A stretch of DNA of 64,000 nt from Russula earlei (lineage: Eukaryota > Basidiomycota > Agaricomycetes > Russulales > Russulaceae), in NCBI GenBank assembly GCA_025769875.1, contig JAGFNK010000006.1, positions 62,001-126,000 of the forward strand, given 5' to 3'. Both the position numbers and the translations under genes were made by a program. Under the pieces are notes generated by a model. The model did not search any database. It saw only the letters and a list, made by a program, of their open reading frames with translations, and was not told where the DNA came from. Shown piece by piece: positions 34,352 to 45,793 of this stretch (the stretch's first letter is position 1; the number at the start of each line of letters is the position of its first letter).

Positions 34352-35931
34352 CTGTGCTTCCTGATGGACCAGATGCATCCACCAGCTCAGAACTGCCTGA
34401 CAGCCATCTCAGTTCAGGTCTCATGATGACTCTTGGACAAATTGAGGAGCATGTGGGGTTACTCACCCACTCAATGGCAAGGGACTGTGTATTTAACCTC
34501 AAGCTGCCCCCCATTGTCTCACTTCACAAGGACATGGAGCATACACCAAAAGAGCTCCCCAATGAGCTGTGCCATACCTGACAGGCCCTCTCAAACACCT
34601 ACATGGCTTATGAAAGTGCCACTGCAGCTCTTAGTGGTGCTGAAGCCCACTGCACCATTGTTTGTTGTGAGGTCAACAATCTCTGTGAAGATCTTGACAA
34701 AGCAACCAAGCTGCATACATGCAGTCAGACAAAGACCAAGGCATGTTTTGTTACCTCAAGGGAGCTGTTTGCATCCTTTGATGAGCAGCAGGCTGCTCAG
34801 ACAGAATGTGAGAAAATCATGGTTGAGAAAGTGAGGGAGAAGGCAACTAATCAAGCAGCTGAATGTGTGCAAATTGCTGAAGATGCTGCATCATGCATAT
34901 TCTCTGGCCATGTTTCTTCTTACAAGAAGGCTGATCTTCAGGCACTGGCTCATGCTCTGCTTCTCTCAGAGGATGGCATTGTTCAAGTCCTCAAAGAATG
35001 CATCAAAGATCATCTTGCTGGTCCAGAAAAGGTGCAACTTCAAAAGTAATCCAAGGTTTTCAGGCCTTTATTCCAAACCCACACAAGCCTGTACTCATCA
35101 ACCACCAAATCCGCAGAGCACAAGCTCACCCAGAGTTGCCAACAATGAAGCTCAACTTGCTTCCTCCTCAGGTCACAATGAACTCGAAGGATCATCAGGT
35201 TGTAACCAGCCTCAAAGTCATCAAATTTCCAGTGTTGTACCACCTGGCTCTACACTGCAGTATCCCTTTGGTCACCCTATACTTCCTTTTAATCCCTATG
35301 CTCATTTTCCTGCATATCAGATGTCGTATAATTCTGCATATTACCATCCACCCATGCATGTACATACTGCTGGTGTCCACAACATGATGCTCAGCTTTGA
35401 CACCCAAAATCATTCATTACCTGACATTCATCCACAGTGATAGTTAATACACTAATACTTTCAATCATCAGGCCTATATACTCATGATAAATATAGTAGT
35501 CAGCAAAATGCAGCATTTCGATGAAACACTGCAAGGATTGGGTGCGTGCGGAGGTTGATATCGGAGGTTGAAATCCTTGTGACGACCTGTGACTGTCCGA
35601 TTGAGGGGTCTGTCCGAAGCTCGGGTTAAGCACAGTATTATAATATAATAATTAACGGTGGCTTCAGAGGCTGAGATTGAAGCGGAGTTGTAACCTGGTG
35701 TCCACGCGAAAGCCTGTTCGAAGCGTCGTCACTTGCCTTGCATCGCGAAACTTGTGCTGAGCGTCGCGACTGCGTTGGTTTCAACGCCTCGCGTACTCTC
35801 TGCCTTCGTCTTCGCGGTTTTTAAGAGGTCTGTTCTTCATCATGCTCGCTCTACCTGCGTTCATGTCTCTCATCTACCCACTTCTTCTTTTCTCTCTTTC
35901 ATTCCCCTCGTATCGTCCAGCCTTCTAAAAA

Positions 35932-38900
35932 ATGTCTTGGGCTGCTTCTGCTTATCCTCCCTCTCGTCGTTCGCGCTCGCGCTCGCCTCATAGAGGTCCG
36001 TACTCTTCGAGGCCTTCATATCCGGACCATCATGGTCCCGACCCCTACCGGAGCGACTGGGACTCGTGGGACCGAGAAAGAGTGTATGCCATGGAACGGG
36101 ATCGTGCCATGTACGATTATGGTCGCCGTGGTCGCAGTCGAAGTCCAGATGATGGTACGTCATGTGTAGATTAACTCCTGGGCTTTGATCGACCGTCCTT
36201 CTAGGTCTTCGGAAACGTCGACGCTCTACGTCGCCTTATGAACGTGATCCTAGGCCAAGATACGATGAACACGGTAGGTAGCAGACTAATGGAAGTCCCC
36301 ACTCAACGTTAACTATGGCCTAGATTCTAGGGGTCCTGGCTACAAGTCGCCTAGGCGCACCTCGTACAATAATCCACCTTCACGCCGTGCACCTCCCGAT
36401 CCACATACACTCGACTATCCCGCATCCCTCAAGCAGTATGCTGAGTGGTTTCGATACTACTTTCCCCAAGCTGCAGCGGAGGAAGATAGCTCTGACAAAG
36501 CTGCCCAGCAGCAAGCTGCGGATGGATCGAAGCCCCGAAATGGCATCAAACTGCGCTGGGAGAAATACAAGAAATCTTTTGCTGCACAACAGGTGCACAA
36601 ATTTCCATTGTCTCTTGAAAGGGGGTAATTGACGCCTTGTTTTCCTCTAGTTACAAACCATGTTTGATCACCATCGGAAGTCGCCTTGGTTTGCTGAGAA
36701 GTATGACCCTTCTGCCCAATACGCATACCTACGCAAGCGGGTCAGGAAGGAAGGCTGGAGGGGTCGATTGAATACCTTTTTAGAAAATCTTGACGCCGGC
36801 TTGTTTGATCCTCCATCTGGCAACCTTTATCAGCCATCTTCTCCTGCGAAACAATCCGTGCCATTGAAAAAGGAAGAAGCGAAGGATGATCAAGAAGTGC
36901 TCCCTGATCACGATGGCTTGGCACCGGTCGATGAGTCGATGAAGGTCGATGAGGATGTCATAGTCGAGGTTGAGGACGAAGGTGACAAGTTGGACGCGAA
37001 CGGTAAAGGCGTTGAGAATGGAAGAAAGGATAGCCGCGATAGGGGAGAAGAAGTTTCTGTGGCTCCAGAGGGTCATCAAGTCATGATTCGCACCATACCA
37101 CCAGACATCGGGCGTGTGAAACTCGAGACTGTTGGCGTACGTACCTTCTACCGTCGTTTCTAAGTACGATGCCTTATCGGGTCATCACAGGCTCTTGATA
37201 CCATCCCTGGCTTTGTATACCTCGCCCTGGGAGATCCTCTTCAAAAGCGCAACTTTTACCGGGCTGGCTGGCTGAAGTTTCATGAGGACGCTGACATTAA
37301 TGTCATCCTGTCGGAGCTTGGCGAACGGAAGGTGAGTCAGGACTGCGTCACCCCGTCTCACAGTAATTGATTTCCCTGCTAGATTGATGGATTCAAGTTA
37401 CACGTCCTCCACAATAAGCAACCTTTCAAAAATCGGGTCCGCTACGCACCAGAGGTTGCGAGTCGCCCTGATGTCCTACAGAAAGATTTAGAGAGGGCGC
37501 GGACTTTACTCGTCCGTCTCGAGGCTGAGTATTATGCGCTTCGAAAGCTCCACATTTTATCCCGTGATGAAGTTGTTGCCCTTCCGGAAGGTCCCCTGCG
37601 GGAGGACTCGGTGACACTGGCTGAGGGTGAGGAGGACCGCGACTATCCTGAGCCCAGCAGAGGCATTCTCTCAGCAATTGAGCAGCGGATCGATAAAGTC
37701 TTTGCGGAGACACTGCAAGATGGACTTGATGAAGATGATGATCTGAAAATTCGCAAGGTAAGACTGATGAGCTCTCTGCGTGCGCTCCCAGCCGCTGAGC
37801 CCTACGCAAGACTGCTATATCACTCGATTTGGTTCTGGCAGCCATGCGTCATGCCTTCCATACGTGCTACTATTGCGCTGTAACGACCGATCATCAGGAA
37901 GAGTTGCAGCGCAAGTGCATTCAACATCTGAGGAAGCCACTATCCAGTGCGACTTATGATGAGTATAAGGCCAAAATAGCAGAGAATTTTGCGAAAGTCA
38001 AGGAGGACAGTGTTATGCAAGATGAGGGTGATTTGAAGACCAAGGAGAATGAGCCATCTCCGGAAGATCGTGGAAAAGATACGGCGCCCAAGGAGGAGGA
38101 TTCGCGCGAGTGGAAGAAGAGCGGTACGTTTTCATAGCCTTCTGGTTGTTGCTTATTCCGAGAGTAAGAGCAGAGGATCGCTGGCTGGAGTGGCTGGATT
38201 CCAAAATCGCTCTGTTACTCGACCGAGATGCCGTCGACCCCCGTGCGTATGGAGGCAAAGCCTACGATGAGTAAGTCGTTTGCAAGACGCTATTTTCTAC
38301 GCATCTCATAACCCATCTAGGGAATTGTCGAAGGTCGCCGAGCCATACATAAAACAGGAAGATGAAGGCAAGTTTCGTTGCAAGACTTGCCAGAAGTTGT
38401 TCAAGGCTACATCTTTTGTGGAGAAACACATCGCGAACAAGCATCCTGAGCTTGTAAAATCGCTAGATGATGTATTTCGCATTACTCATTGACTGAGGCT
38501 TCGGCTGACATATTTTGTCTAGCTCCCGTACTTCAACAACTTCGCTCTTGATCCCCATCACATCCAGCCCTACAGTCATCTACCCCAATCAGGAGGCGCT
38601 GGCCAGCAGGCACCTCCTCAAGCCTATGGTCTACCTGGACCACCTCCAATGCCTCCCTCCGATTACTTGCGAGGTGCCAACGGAGGTGTCTTCTACCCCG
38701 CTCATTACCCACCAGGTGGTTTCCCCCCTCCATTGAACATTCCTCAACACTGGGATCCCTATGCTTACTCACACATGCCGAACATAACACTTGCCCCGCG
38801 TCGTGATGATGGTACGTCTGCACGCCGTCTGAGTGATCGTATCAGTGGTTATGCGCCGGGATCGGACTACCCAATCGACTCTCCGACAACAATACCCGCT

Positions 38901-39134
38901 TCAGCCGGCCTACCAGCTAAGCCTCCTATCAGCATGGATCAGCCGCTGAGCGATGAGTCCCGCGGACGTAGGGGTGGGAGCAGCCGCAGGAACACACGCG
39001 GCGGCGATTCCGGGGGGGCCCCTCCTCCGCCTCCCCCGGATGCGAAGGAGGATCCGCGGGCGGCGGCTGGAAAGAAAGTCAGCTATCACGACATGGACTT
39101 GGTGGCGGAGGGCGACGTTGAACTGCAATACTGA
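35932..39134 (+). CDS. ARS2: ARS2/SERRATE homologue
   Basis: Nuclear cap-binding-complex partner that routes capped transcripts to processing or decay. The gene has about nine exons from ATG at 35,932 to TGA at 39,132-39,134. The N-terminus is Arg/Ser-rich (SRRSRSRSPHRG). Next comes the SERRATE N-terminal block, with DYPASLKQYAEWFRYYFP and HHRKSPWFAEKYDPSAQY. An acidic linker follows, then the RRM-like central domain (GFVYLALGDPLQKRNFYRAG) and LDLVLAAMRHAFHTCYYC. The family zinc finger reads FRCKTCQKLFKATSFVEKHI then ANKH. The tail is Pro/Gly-rich with RGRRGGSSRR, close to the RGG-type ends of relatives. Introns are short, for example 37,760-37,812. The promoter is only about 290 bp, bounded by the pogo transposon end. 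Confidence 0.92.
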
Positions 39135-40946
39135 ATGTTGCGGTATGCCTACTTCCATGCGCAAAGCCGGACTTGTTGCGAGTGCCTCTCTTCTCAGTCA
39201 CCGTCTTGCCGCGAACAGTCGCTTGGTTCGCTGGTTTCCCTTGCACTTCACACCTCACATATCCACATTATTATTCATAACTCAGTGTTCACTCACAGCC
39301 ACGACTCATTCATCCTCGGTTTTGTCTGTATCTTGCGCTTGGAAGTCTCGCCGCATAAAACGGGCTGGACGACATAAGGTCAAGAGTTAATCTGTCGTTG
39401 TGACATACAATTTCACAGATTCCATTCCAAAATATAGTTCCTGTGAAAACAGGACTTGCCACTGGCGCTGTATCTATTTGTTTCATAGTTTCAGGCGAAT
39501 ATGAAATTCTACGCATGCATTGTCCAGTCAGTGATAGGAAGAGGGGTCAAACATTGCTGAACATGCTTGCTAGTAGTACCTTCACGGGCAACTACCGCCG
39601 AGTCATTTTGGAAACCACCTTTCAAGGCAAGATAAAGTTGAAGACAAGACTATTCGATTCCCTAAATCTTCTTATTTTTTAACCAAGACCAAAATACATT
39701 TTCCTGATGCGCGTTGTCCATGCCGTCTCAGCGTGAAGTCCGCACACGCTGGTACTGCGCTCGGCAAAGATGGTAGTAAGGTTACACGCGTGTGCCTCGT
39801 TTCCGATAGATGGCATTTTGGTAATGACCAGTCATGATGCATCATGACGTGGAATGTCCTCCCGGGAATGAAGTCCATCAGTCAGCTGCTGCGAGGGAAT
39901 GTGGTGTCGACTGTCGGCGTTTGGAACAGCTGTGATTCAAACCCAAAGTGCAGGCTGCAGGCAGTCTTTTTTTACATTCTGATTCTGGGTTCTTGGTCCT
40001 CGTGACAAACCTTTTTTTCTTTCTTTCCTGTCCGCTGCCTTTCGTTCGGAGGTATTTGACTGGCCGGCTATCCGCGCTGAGAGAACGACTTGGGAGTGCA
40101 AAGCAAGCATCGAAGTGTCAAGCTTCCCATCCCGGTTATCTGGCTTGCTCGATACGTATCTTTGTCGGAGGAATCCGGCTCCCACCGCCGATGATGGAAT
40201 GGAATAGAACGAAAGGAGTGGTGAGGCCAATCCTGGGCTTAGCCACGTCACATTTCATTCAGAAAATGGGCTTAGCCGCGGCATGGTGCGTTGGGGTGTG
40301 TGATCTGGCTAGCCGATTTCACATGCGGCAAATAGGGCCCATCGACGGTCAACCACGTGCTCTCTGAAAAATACGAGCCACGGAGCGCCCGTTCGCCGTC
40401 CCGTCAAGAATGTCCTGTCGGTCGGCGACAAGGGAGATGGCGTTGACGAGAGTGCTCACAACAGACGTGGCACTGAATATTTCAAAAGTGAATTCTGCCA
40501 GTTTCGTGAAACAAACCAAGTTGGGGGGGTCAGAAGCCGCCGCCCTTCGAGCCACCGGAACTGGCCGGAAATTGGAAGGTTGTAAAGGGGATGCGAGTTG
40601 GCGGTCCATCTAGGAGGCCGAGCTGGAAGTTAGAGGTTGGGTTGGAAGCGTAGAGCAGATTGTTCGGGGTGTTGATAAGACCAGCCCGAGTCACGGCGGG
40701 TGGCATGACGACTTGGTGACCAGCTCAGTTCCGCGTGCAGCTCAGAGTCCCCTCTCGTGATCGTGACCCCCCGCAAGGGTCTGTATCGGCCCCCTGCCTG
40801 CGACAGAACCCGATTCAACTCGGCTCGATATTGGTTCTTCCCCATCGCAGGGTCTTCCGTCCACCACGCTTCAATTTCCGGCGGGGTCTGCCCAGCAGCG
40901 ACTTCGGATCCCCCTCAGCCATCATCAGCACGACGACAGAACTTCC
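39135..40946. other. Intergenic region between ARS2 and SSK1
   Basis: 1.8 kb with genic base composition but no frame I can support. The first part must hold the ARS2 3' UTR. A minus-strand frame at about 40,609-40,349 is open without recognisable features. The last 200 bp is likely the SSK1 5' UTR. Confidence 0.4.
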
Positions 40947-43900
40947 ATGTCCGCTGCACCACGTCTTCCCACTGTCCGTCTACCGACAGTAATTGCCGGC
41001 GCTGGTGGCGAGTCTTCCCCTCAAGATCCTTTCTTGCTGGACCTGCCTCCTTCCGGCAAATTCGGTTTCGCGTGGCCTGCAGACACGGGCCCCGCCCCGT
41101 CCCTTCCGTCCTCCCTGGCCGATCGTCACACCTCCCTCAGTTCCTCAGACGCGGATTCAGCGCCCTCCGAACACGAAACCGAAACAGAGGAGAACGCGGC
41201 GGCGGCGGAAAGCCTCAAGACCAGGCGATGGAGCACCGGGGCTGGAAGGAAGGGGCACGGCGAGGAATTGGAGGAATCAGACTTTGCCACTCCTACCCAC
41301 CGACTCAACCTGGACAAGAATCCGTTGGACCAGGCGTCCCCGCCCCTCCCTCGACTATCCCGTGCGTTCTCTGTGCCCTTGTCGTCCCAGATCGGACACT
41401 TGAGGAACCCTATGCGGACACCGTTGCCGACGCCACCTGACTCCCTCCCACCCTCTCCGCAACTGTCCCCCGATCTGGCCCATTTTCACGACTTGTCACT
41501 TGAGCTGGCAGACTCTGCTCAGATGGTCATACAAACCCTTCTGCAATATTCTCCCCCTCAGGTGTTTGACCCCGCGAAGGAGCACATCTCCGCGTGTGCC
41601 TTACCTATCCCCACCCCTTCCGTTTCAGCACTGTTCACTGTCATGAAGAGTCTTAATTACATGTCCTCTCATATGGCCACTTTCAGTACTCCACTTCCCT
41701 CGCGCTCGCGCGACCCATCTAGTCCAACGATCAATGACGATCCTTGTAGCTCCGCGACCTCCAATGAACAGTTGCTGGCACCACAAGCCTCTGTCCACGA
41801 CTTTGATATTGGCGAAACTTTACAGAATGTCGGTGATGCCCTTGGCGGGATGGCTGCTGAACTCGGCGTAGAACTCGTTCTTTACCATGGGGACGTCGGG
41901 ATGAAACACATCGCAGTGAAGGGGGACGAGATTGGGATCTTATACACTTTGTCACACGTCAGTCAATACTCTCTGTATTTACCTTCTATTCTTATCCCCC
42001 GTGCAGATTGTACGCCAAATCCTCGCTGCCGCTCATCGTGGTGACTGCGTCCAGATCGGCCTTTTCTTAGTGGCCCCGGTCGTTGTGTCACCGAAGAAAG
42101 GAGATCCCTCCGTTTTCGAGGTTCCTCTGGACGCTACAGAACCTGCCGACGCCATCTCGCTGCCTGATCCAGATTCGCCCCTACGTTGCACCTTTCAGAT
42201 CACCCAAATCTTTGCACACAACATTGCGGGAACCTCCGCTCCCCTTTCTGGAACGACTCCTGTTCGCGGAAAGCCGTACTTGGATTCTCACATTCTCCAC
42301 CGACTCGTGCGCCATGTTAATGCTACCCTCACATGTGAACCGACGGACACAGCGCCCGTCTGCAAGCTATCTGTGACACTTGAGCGTGGTTCGCCTGCCG
42401 TTGTCAATCCTGCTATCATTCTATCCGATAATGATCCTCTTCTTCAGTCTTTCCCCGACTTCAAGCTGTCCGAGGAGCCCACTCTTGAGGATCTTGCTCA
42501 GTTCGTCGGCACCTTGAAGGGTAAGAAAGTGTCTCTGTATGCAGATGCAGCAGGTATATTCGCGCATCACCTCACGAGCTATCTGACCTCATGGGGCCTT
42601 GATGTCAGCCATGCGTCATCTGAATCGGACGCTGAAAACTCACCTTGTCGAGAGTCGATGAACTTGTCATCCGCGGAGCATCCTCCTGTGACCAACGAGG
42701 CTCTCGGTGGTGGTACCATCCTCCAGACACTTGACGAGCAAGAATCGCCACCATCGGCCCCTCTTACCCCCAAGTCTCCGAGCCAGTCTCCTTCCTTCAT
42801 TTTGATCGACGATGATATCTCTGTGCTTCGGGAACGCCTTGGAAAGCTCCGTGCGGAATTGCCCCATCCTTCTCAATTTGCACGCAAGCGGCCCAACCTC
42901 GCTGCCAATCACAGGCCACGGTCCTCTCCTCAGGTCGCTCGTGCCATCGGACAATCTTCGACCACGTCGTCGCCCAGGAGTGTGGTCGTCATCATACACT
43001 TTACGAGTCTGGGCAACTTCAAGCTGGTGAAAGGAATTTTACAGTCTGTGTTGGGGCCGAGCAATGGCACCCCTGGTCGTCTACCAGAAGTTATCGTCAT
43101 CCCGAAACCTGCTGGTCCGCGCCGTGTGCTCACGGCTCTACACACGGCTATTACCAAACCGATAGTAGACCCTTTCTTCTCCCCCATCGCAACGTCGCCC
43201 ATTAGCCCTGGGTTGTACCCTGCAGGGTCTTACTTTCATCAACACCTGAGCCCCAAGTCACCCATGTCGCGGCCGTCCAGTAGCCCTCGTGCTTACTCGT
43301 ACCAGTCGATGCATTCGCCAAGGGCTGACGTCGAACCTACCTCAGACGTCGGTGCACTGCCACCATCGCCTTTAGGGTTGACCGAGGGGATGGACTACTT
43401 TTCCGAGGCTGCAGAAAAGCTTGGCTCATCCCCCTCATCGGGACTGGTCATTCAGAGTCCCAGCGGACATCCTGCGGGTATTTTCTTTCACCCGCCCCGG
43501 GCTCGCAACTCTCGGCGGAGTTCACAAAGCGTGACTGTCGAGAATGGCACGGCTTATTCGCGTGGCAGCCGAAGGCACTCTGATTCGGCAGAGAGGACAC
43601 GCACCATAGGGGGTGTCACCTTTCTGAACCTTCCTGGACCAGTGCAAGCACGACGAAGTAGCCCAATAAGCCAAGTTTCAATCGATGCTGGGCGTTCGGG
43701 AAGTGCCGTGCCCTCGACGGCCATCTCCGGCGGCGACACGCCCGCGACCACTGGAATGGGCCATCTCGAGTCTTCCCCAGGCGCGCGTCAGGTGGCGAAA
43801 AGGACTGGCGCAATCGAAGCTTTACGTAGAACAGCCTCACCGCCTTTGTCCCCACGGACGTCACCGGCGGCGAGCGCTAAACTTTCATCGTCAAGATGGG

Positions 43901-44923
43901 GCTCCTCGGGAATGCGTCGTACACCAACCGAAAAGGCTGCGTCCCCTTCGCCCATGAGGAAGGCGAAGCCCGCAGAACCGAGCATCGTCCCACCGATCAG
44001 CGTTCTCATCGTTGAAGGTGTGCCGAGTTCTTCATTTGTAGAGGGTTTGCCACTGATGGGCTTGCAGATAACCCTATCAACCAAACACTCCTTTCTACCT
44101 TTATGAGAAAAAAAAAGATAAAGTACGATGTGGCTAAGAATGGCGAAGAGGCCGTCGAAAAGTGGAAGAGCGGAAGATTCCATCTTATTTTGGTGCGTTA
44201 GGCCTGGACCGAGGGCTGCACACTTTCTCATGGATGAGCGAGCAGATGGATATTCAAATGCCTGTCATGGACGGCATCTCCGCGACCAAAGAGATCCGCC
44301 GATTGGAGAAGTTGAACTCATCCCATGGATACCCTGGAACACCTCAGACGGAAGGTCAGCGGACGCCGTCCGATGTCTCGAATGATTCCCGCATGTCAAC
44401 GAGCCCTTTCCGTTCCTCTGTCATCATTGTGGCCTTGACCGCATCATCACTCCAATCTGACAGGGTGGCCGCGCTGGCTGCCGGGTGCAATGACTTTTTG
44501 ACCAAGCCTGTTTCTCTCGAATGGCTCAACAACAAAATCATAGAGTGGGGCTCTATCAAGGCGCTGCAGATGTTCGCAGACAGCCGGCCAGACTTTGTAA
44601 AGTCGGTGTCAGCCGGTCAGACCGTTCAGGCCCAGAACATTGCGCGCCGGTTGCACATGCCAGAGGGGAGGGTCTCGCCGTCACCCAGTCGGCCCCTGTC
44701 TCAGCCGGTCGTTTCTGGAGTGATTTCCACAACGGTCTCAGGATCCTCAGCGTCCGGTTCAGATGATCCGACTCTGGCTGGCATTGGCAATTCCACGCCT
44801 TCATTGATTTACAAGTCGTTCGACTCGATTCAGGAGGGCTCAAGCGGAACCCCGGAACTACATCACGGTGGGTACCGAAAATTTTTCCACTCTTCACATG
44901 ATCGATCGATATATGATGCATGA
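40947..44923 (+). CDS. SSK1: Ssk1/Mcs4-type response regulator
   Basis: Receiver protein that links the histidine phosphorelay (Ypd1) to the Hog1-type stress MAP kinase cascade. Exons 40,947-41,957, 42,007-44,017, 44,068-44,192 and 44,246-44,923 join in frame to about 1,274 residues. The long N-terminal part is Ser/Pro-rich with conserved patches (ELGVELVLYHGDVGMKHIA, IVRQILAAAHRGDCVQIG). The receiver domain lies in the last third: ISVLIVEDNPINQTLLSTF, KYDVAKNGEEAVEKW, the phosphoacceptor Asp in LMDIQMPVMDG (about 44,249), IIVALTASSLQSDR and CNDFLTKPVSLEWLNNKIIE. The WGSIKALQMFAD segment after it is also typical of Ssk1. The 3' end is uncertain: a splice at 44,870 could replace the last 17 codons. 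Confidence 0.93.
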
Positions 44924-45793
44924 TATACCCGCAACAGCTCTTGGTGGGAATTCAGAAGGTGAAGTCTTCTGTCACCAGCTTTCTGTCGTTCCCAGTTGTA
45001 ATAGTTGGTTCCCAGATCCTGTACCTATCGGCGCCACTGGTAAGTCTAATGGGCGTCAGTTTTCTAAACCTGAGAGCGCAAACTCACACACGGTCGGATC
45101 TACGATAGCACCAGAACTGCATGCAGAAGGCGTAACGTCGCAGCCTGAGTGGGCGGGACAATGATGGTGCTGGGCGATCTTCGGAGTTGTGTCACCCTGG
45201 ATAACTCCCATGTTTTCATTATGGTATCTGAAGGTCGCCGAGTTTGTTCGGAACAAGTTCTGACTCGTTATCTGGGTTTTTTTTTTTTTTGGGGGGGGGG
45301 GGGATTTTGGTGTCGTCTAGGTTTTTTTTTTTTTACTGTAAGCAGCTGTTTTGCTGGATTGGTTCGCACGCCGCCGGAAGTTTTCTGTATGGAAGGAAAA
45401 GGATGATTTCGGCACAGAGAGCGGTTTATCTGTCGGTCGATTCCGCCGGTTGTGGACACTGTTCAGCGAGTGGATCGCTTGTTGAAACGAAAACTCAGCG
45501 CTGTTGAGCGTTCCTGCAGCGGTAGTCGAGGTACCGTTGTGAGGGAGGCTGGGGAGAGAGTGAAACCTGGACGGCAGGACGAGCCGAGGGGTTGGAGGCA
45601 GTGCAACACGTTGATGCCACGCTGAGATGGCGCGCTAAGACGTTCGCCCTTGGCCGTTTGTCACCTTACAACACAGCGGAGCCCATTTCGTTTTTCAATC
45701 CCAGCGCAGTCATTTTATTTCGTCCCCCCCTTTAAATCCCTCCCCTCCTCCGCTGCTGCCCCATCTCGGCCCCTCCTACCATTCTCTCCAACG
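44924..45793. other. Intergenic region with homopolymer tracts
   Basis: No gene seen. It includes a T14 tract (45,277-45,290) directly followed by a G13 tract, and a second T14 tract near 45,321. The last 150 bp is pyrimidine-rich and probably the promoter and 5' UTR of the JmjC gene. Confidence 0.5.

Larger units (their letters stand above)
24490..35443 (+). pseudogene. Pogo-type DDE transposase, split by five insertions
   Basis: Pieces in order: N-terminal HTH (24,490-24,717, ESLQDAARDQG then STLCDRAKG after a small intron), CENP-B-type HTH (29,140-29,340, LTPAEEQTLLDWCRQQA), start of the catalytic core (29,400-29,513, LWNEDEKAIQMGGG), continuation (30,480-30,805, NRYCLSSDNLKLVTVMEC), second catalytic Asp (32,510-32,662, NKPIVLIMDGHSSH), third part (33,280-33,806, KCTNKMQPLDV), and an acidic linker and SAP-like C-terminus (34,357-35,049). 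A frame change then leads into a Q/P/H-rich tail. Each gap equals an LTR with its target duplication, and the frame is kept across the joins. In-frame TGA codons near 29,156, 29,382 and 34,579 stand where Arg is expected. The gene is dead. Confidence 0.88.
24209..35635 (+). mobile_element. Pogo/Fot1-like DNA transposon, 11.4 kb with nested insertions (TSD TA)
   Basis: Terminal inverted repeats of about 42 bp with only two mismatches begin CTGTGCTTAACCCGAGC at 24,209 and end in its complement at 35,635. TA dinucleotides lie directly outside (24,207-24,208 and 35,636-35,637). Pieces of one DDE transposase gene with CENP-B-type HTH lie along the plus strand between the repeats. At least five LTR insertions in the body have exact 5-bp duplications, and further elements are nested in those. 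Without them the element would be about 4 kb. Confidence 0.93.

Noticed and set aside
39948..40609. Open frames on both strands between ARS2 and SSK1
   Set aside because: No domain, no supported splice pattern, and mutually overlapping. Intergenic sequence is the simpler reading.
44870..45170. Additional C-terminal exon of SSK1
   Set aside because: A donor at about 44,870 and acceptors near 44,955 exist, but no conserved protein sequence supports using them. The stop at 44,923 is kept with a note.
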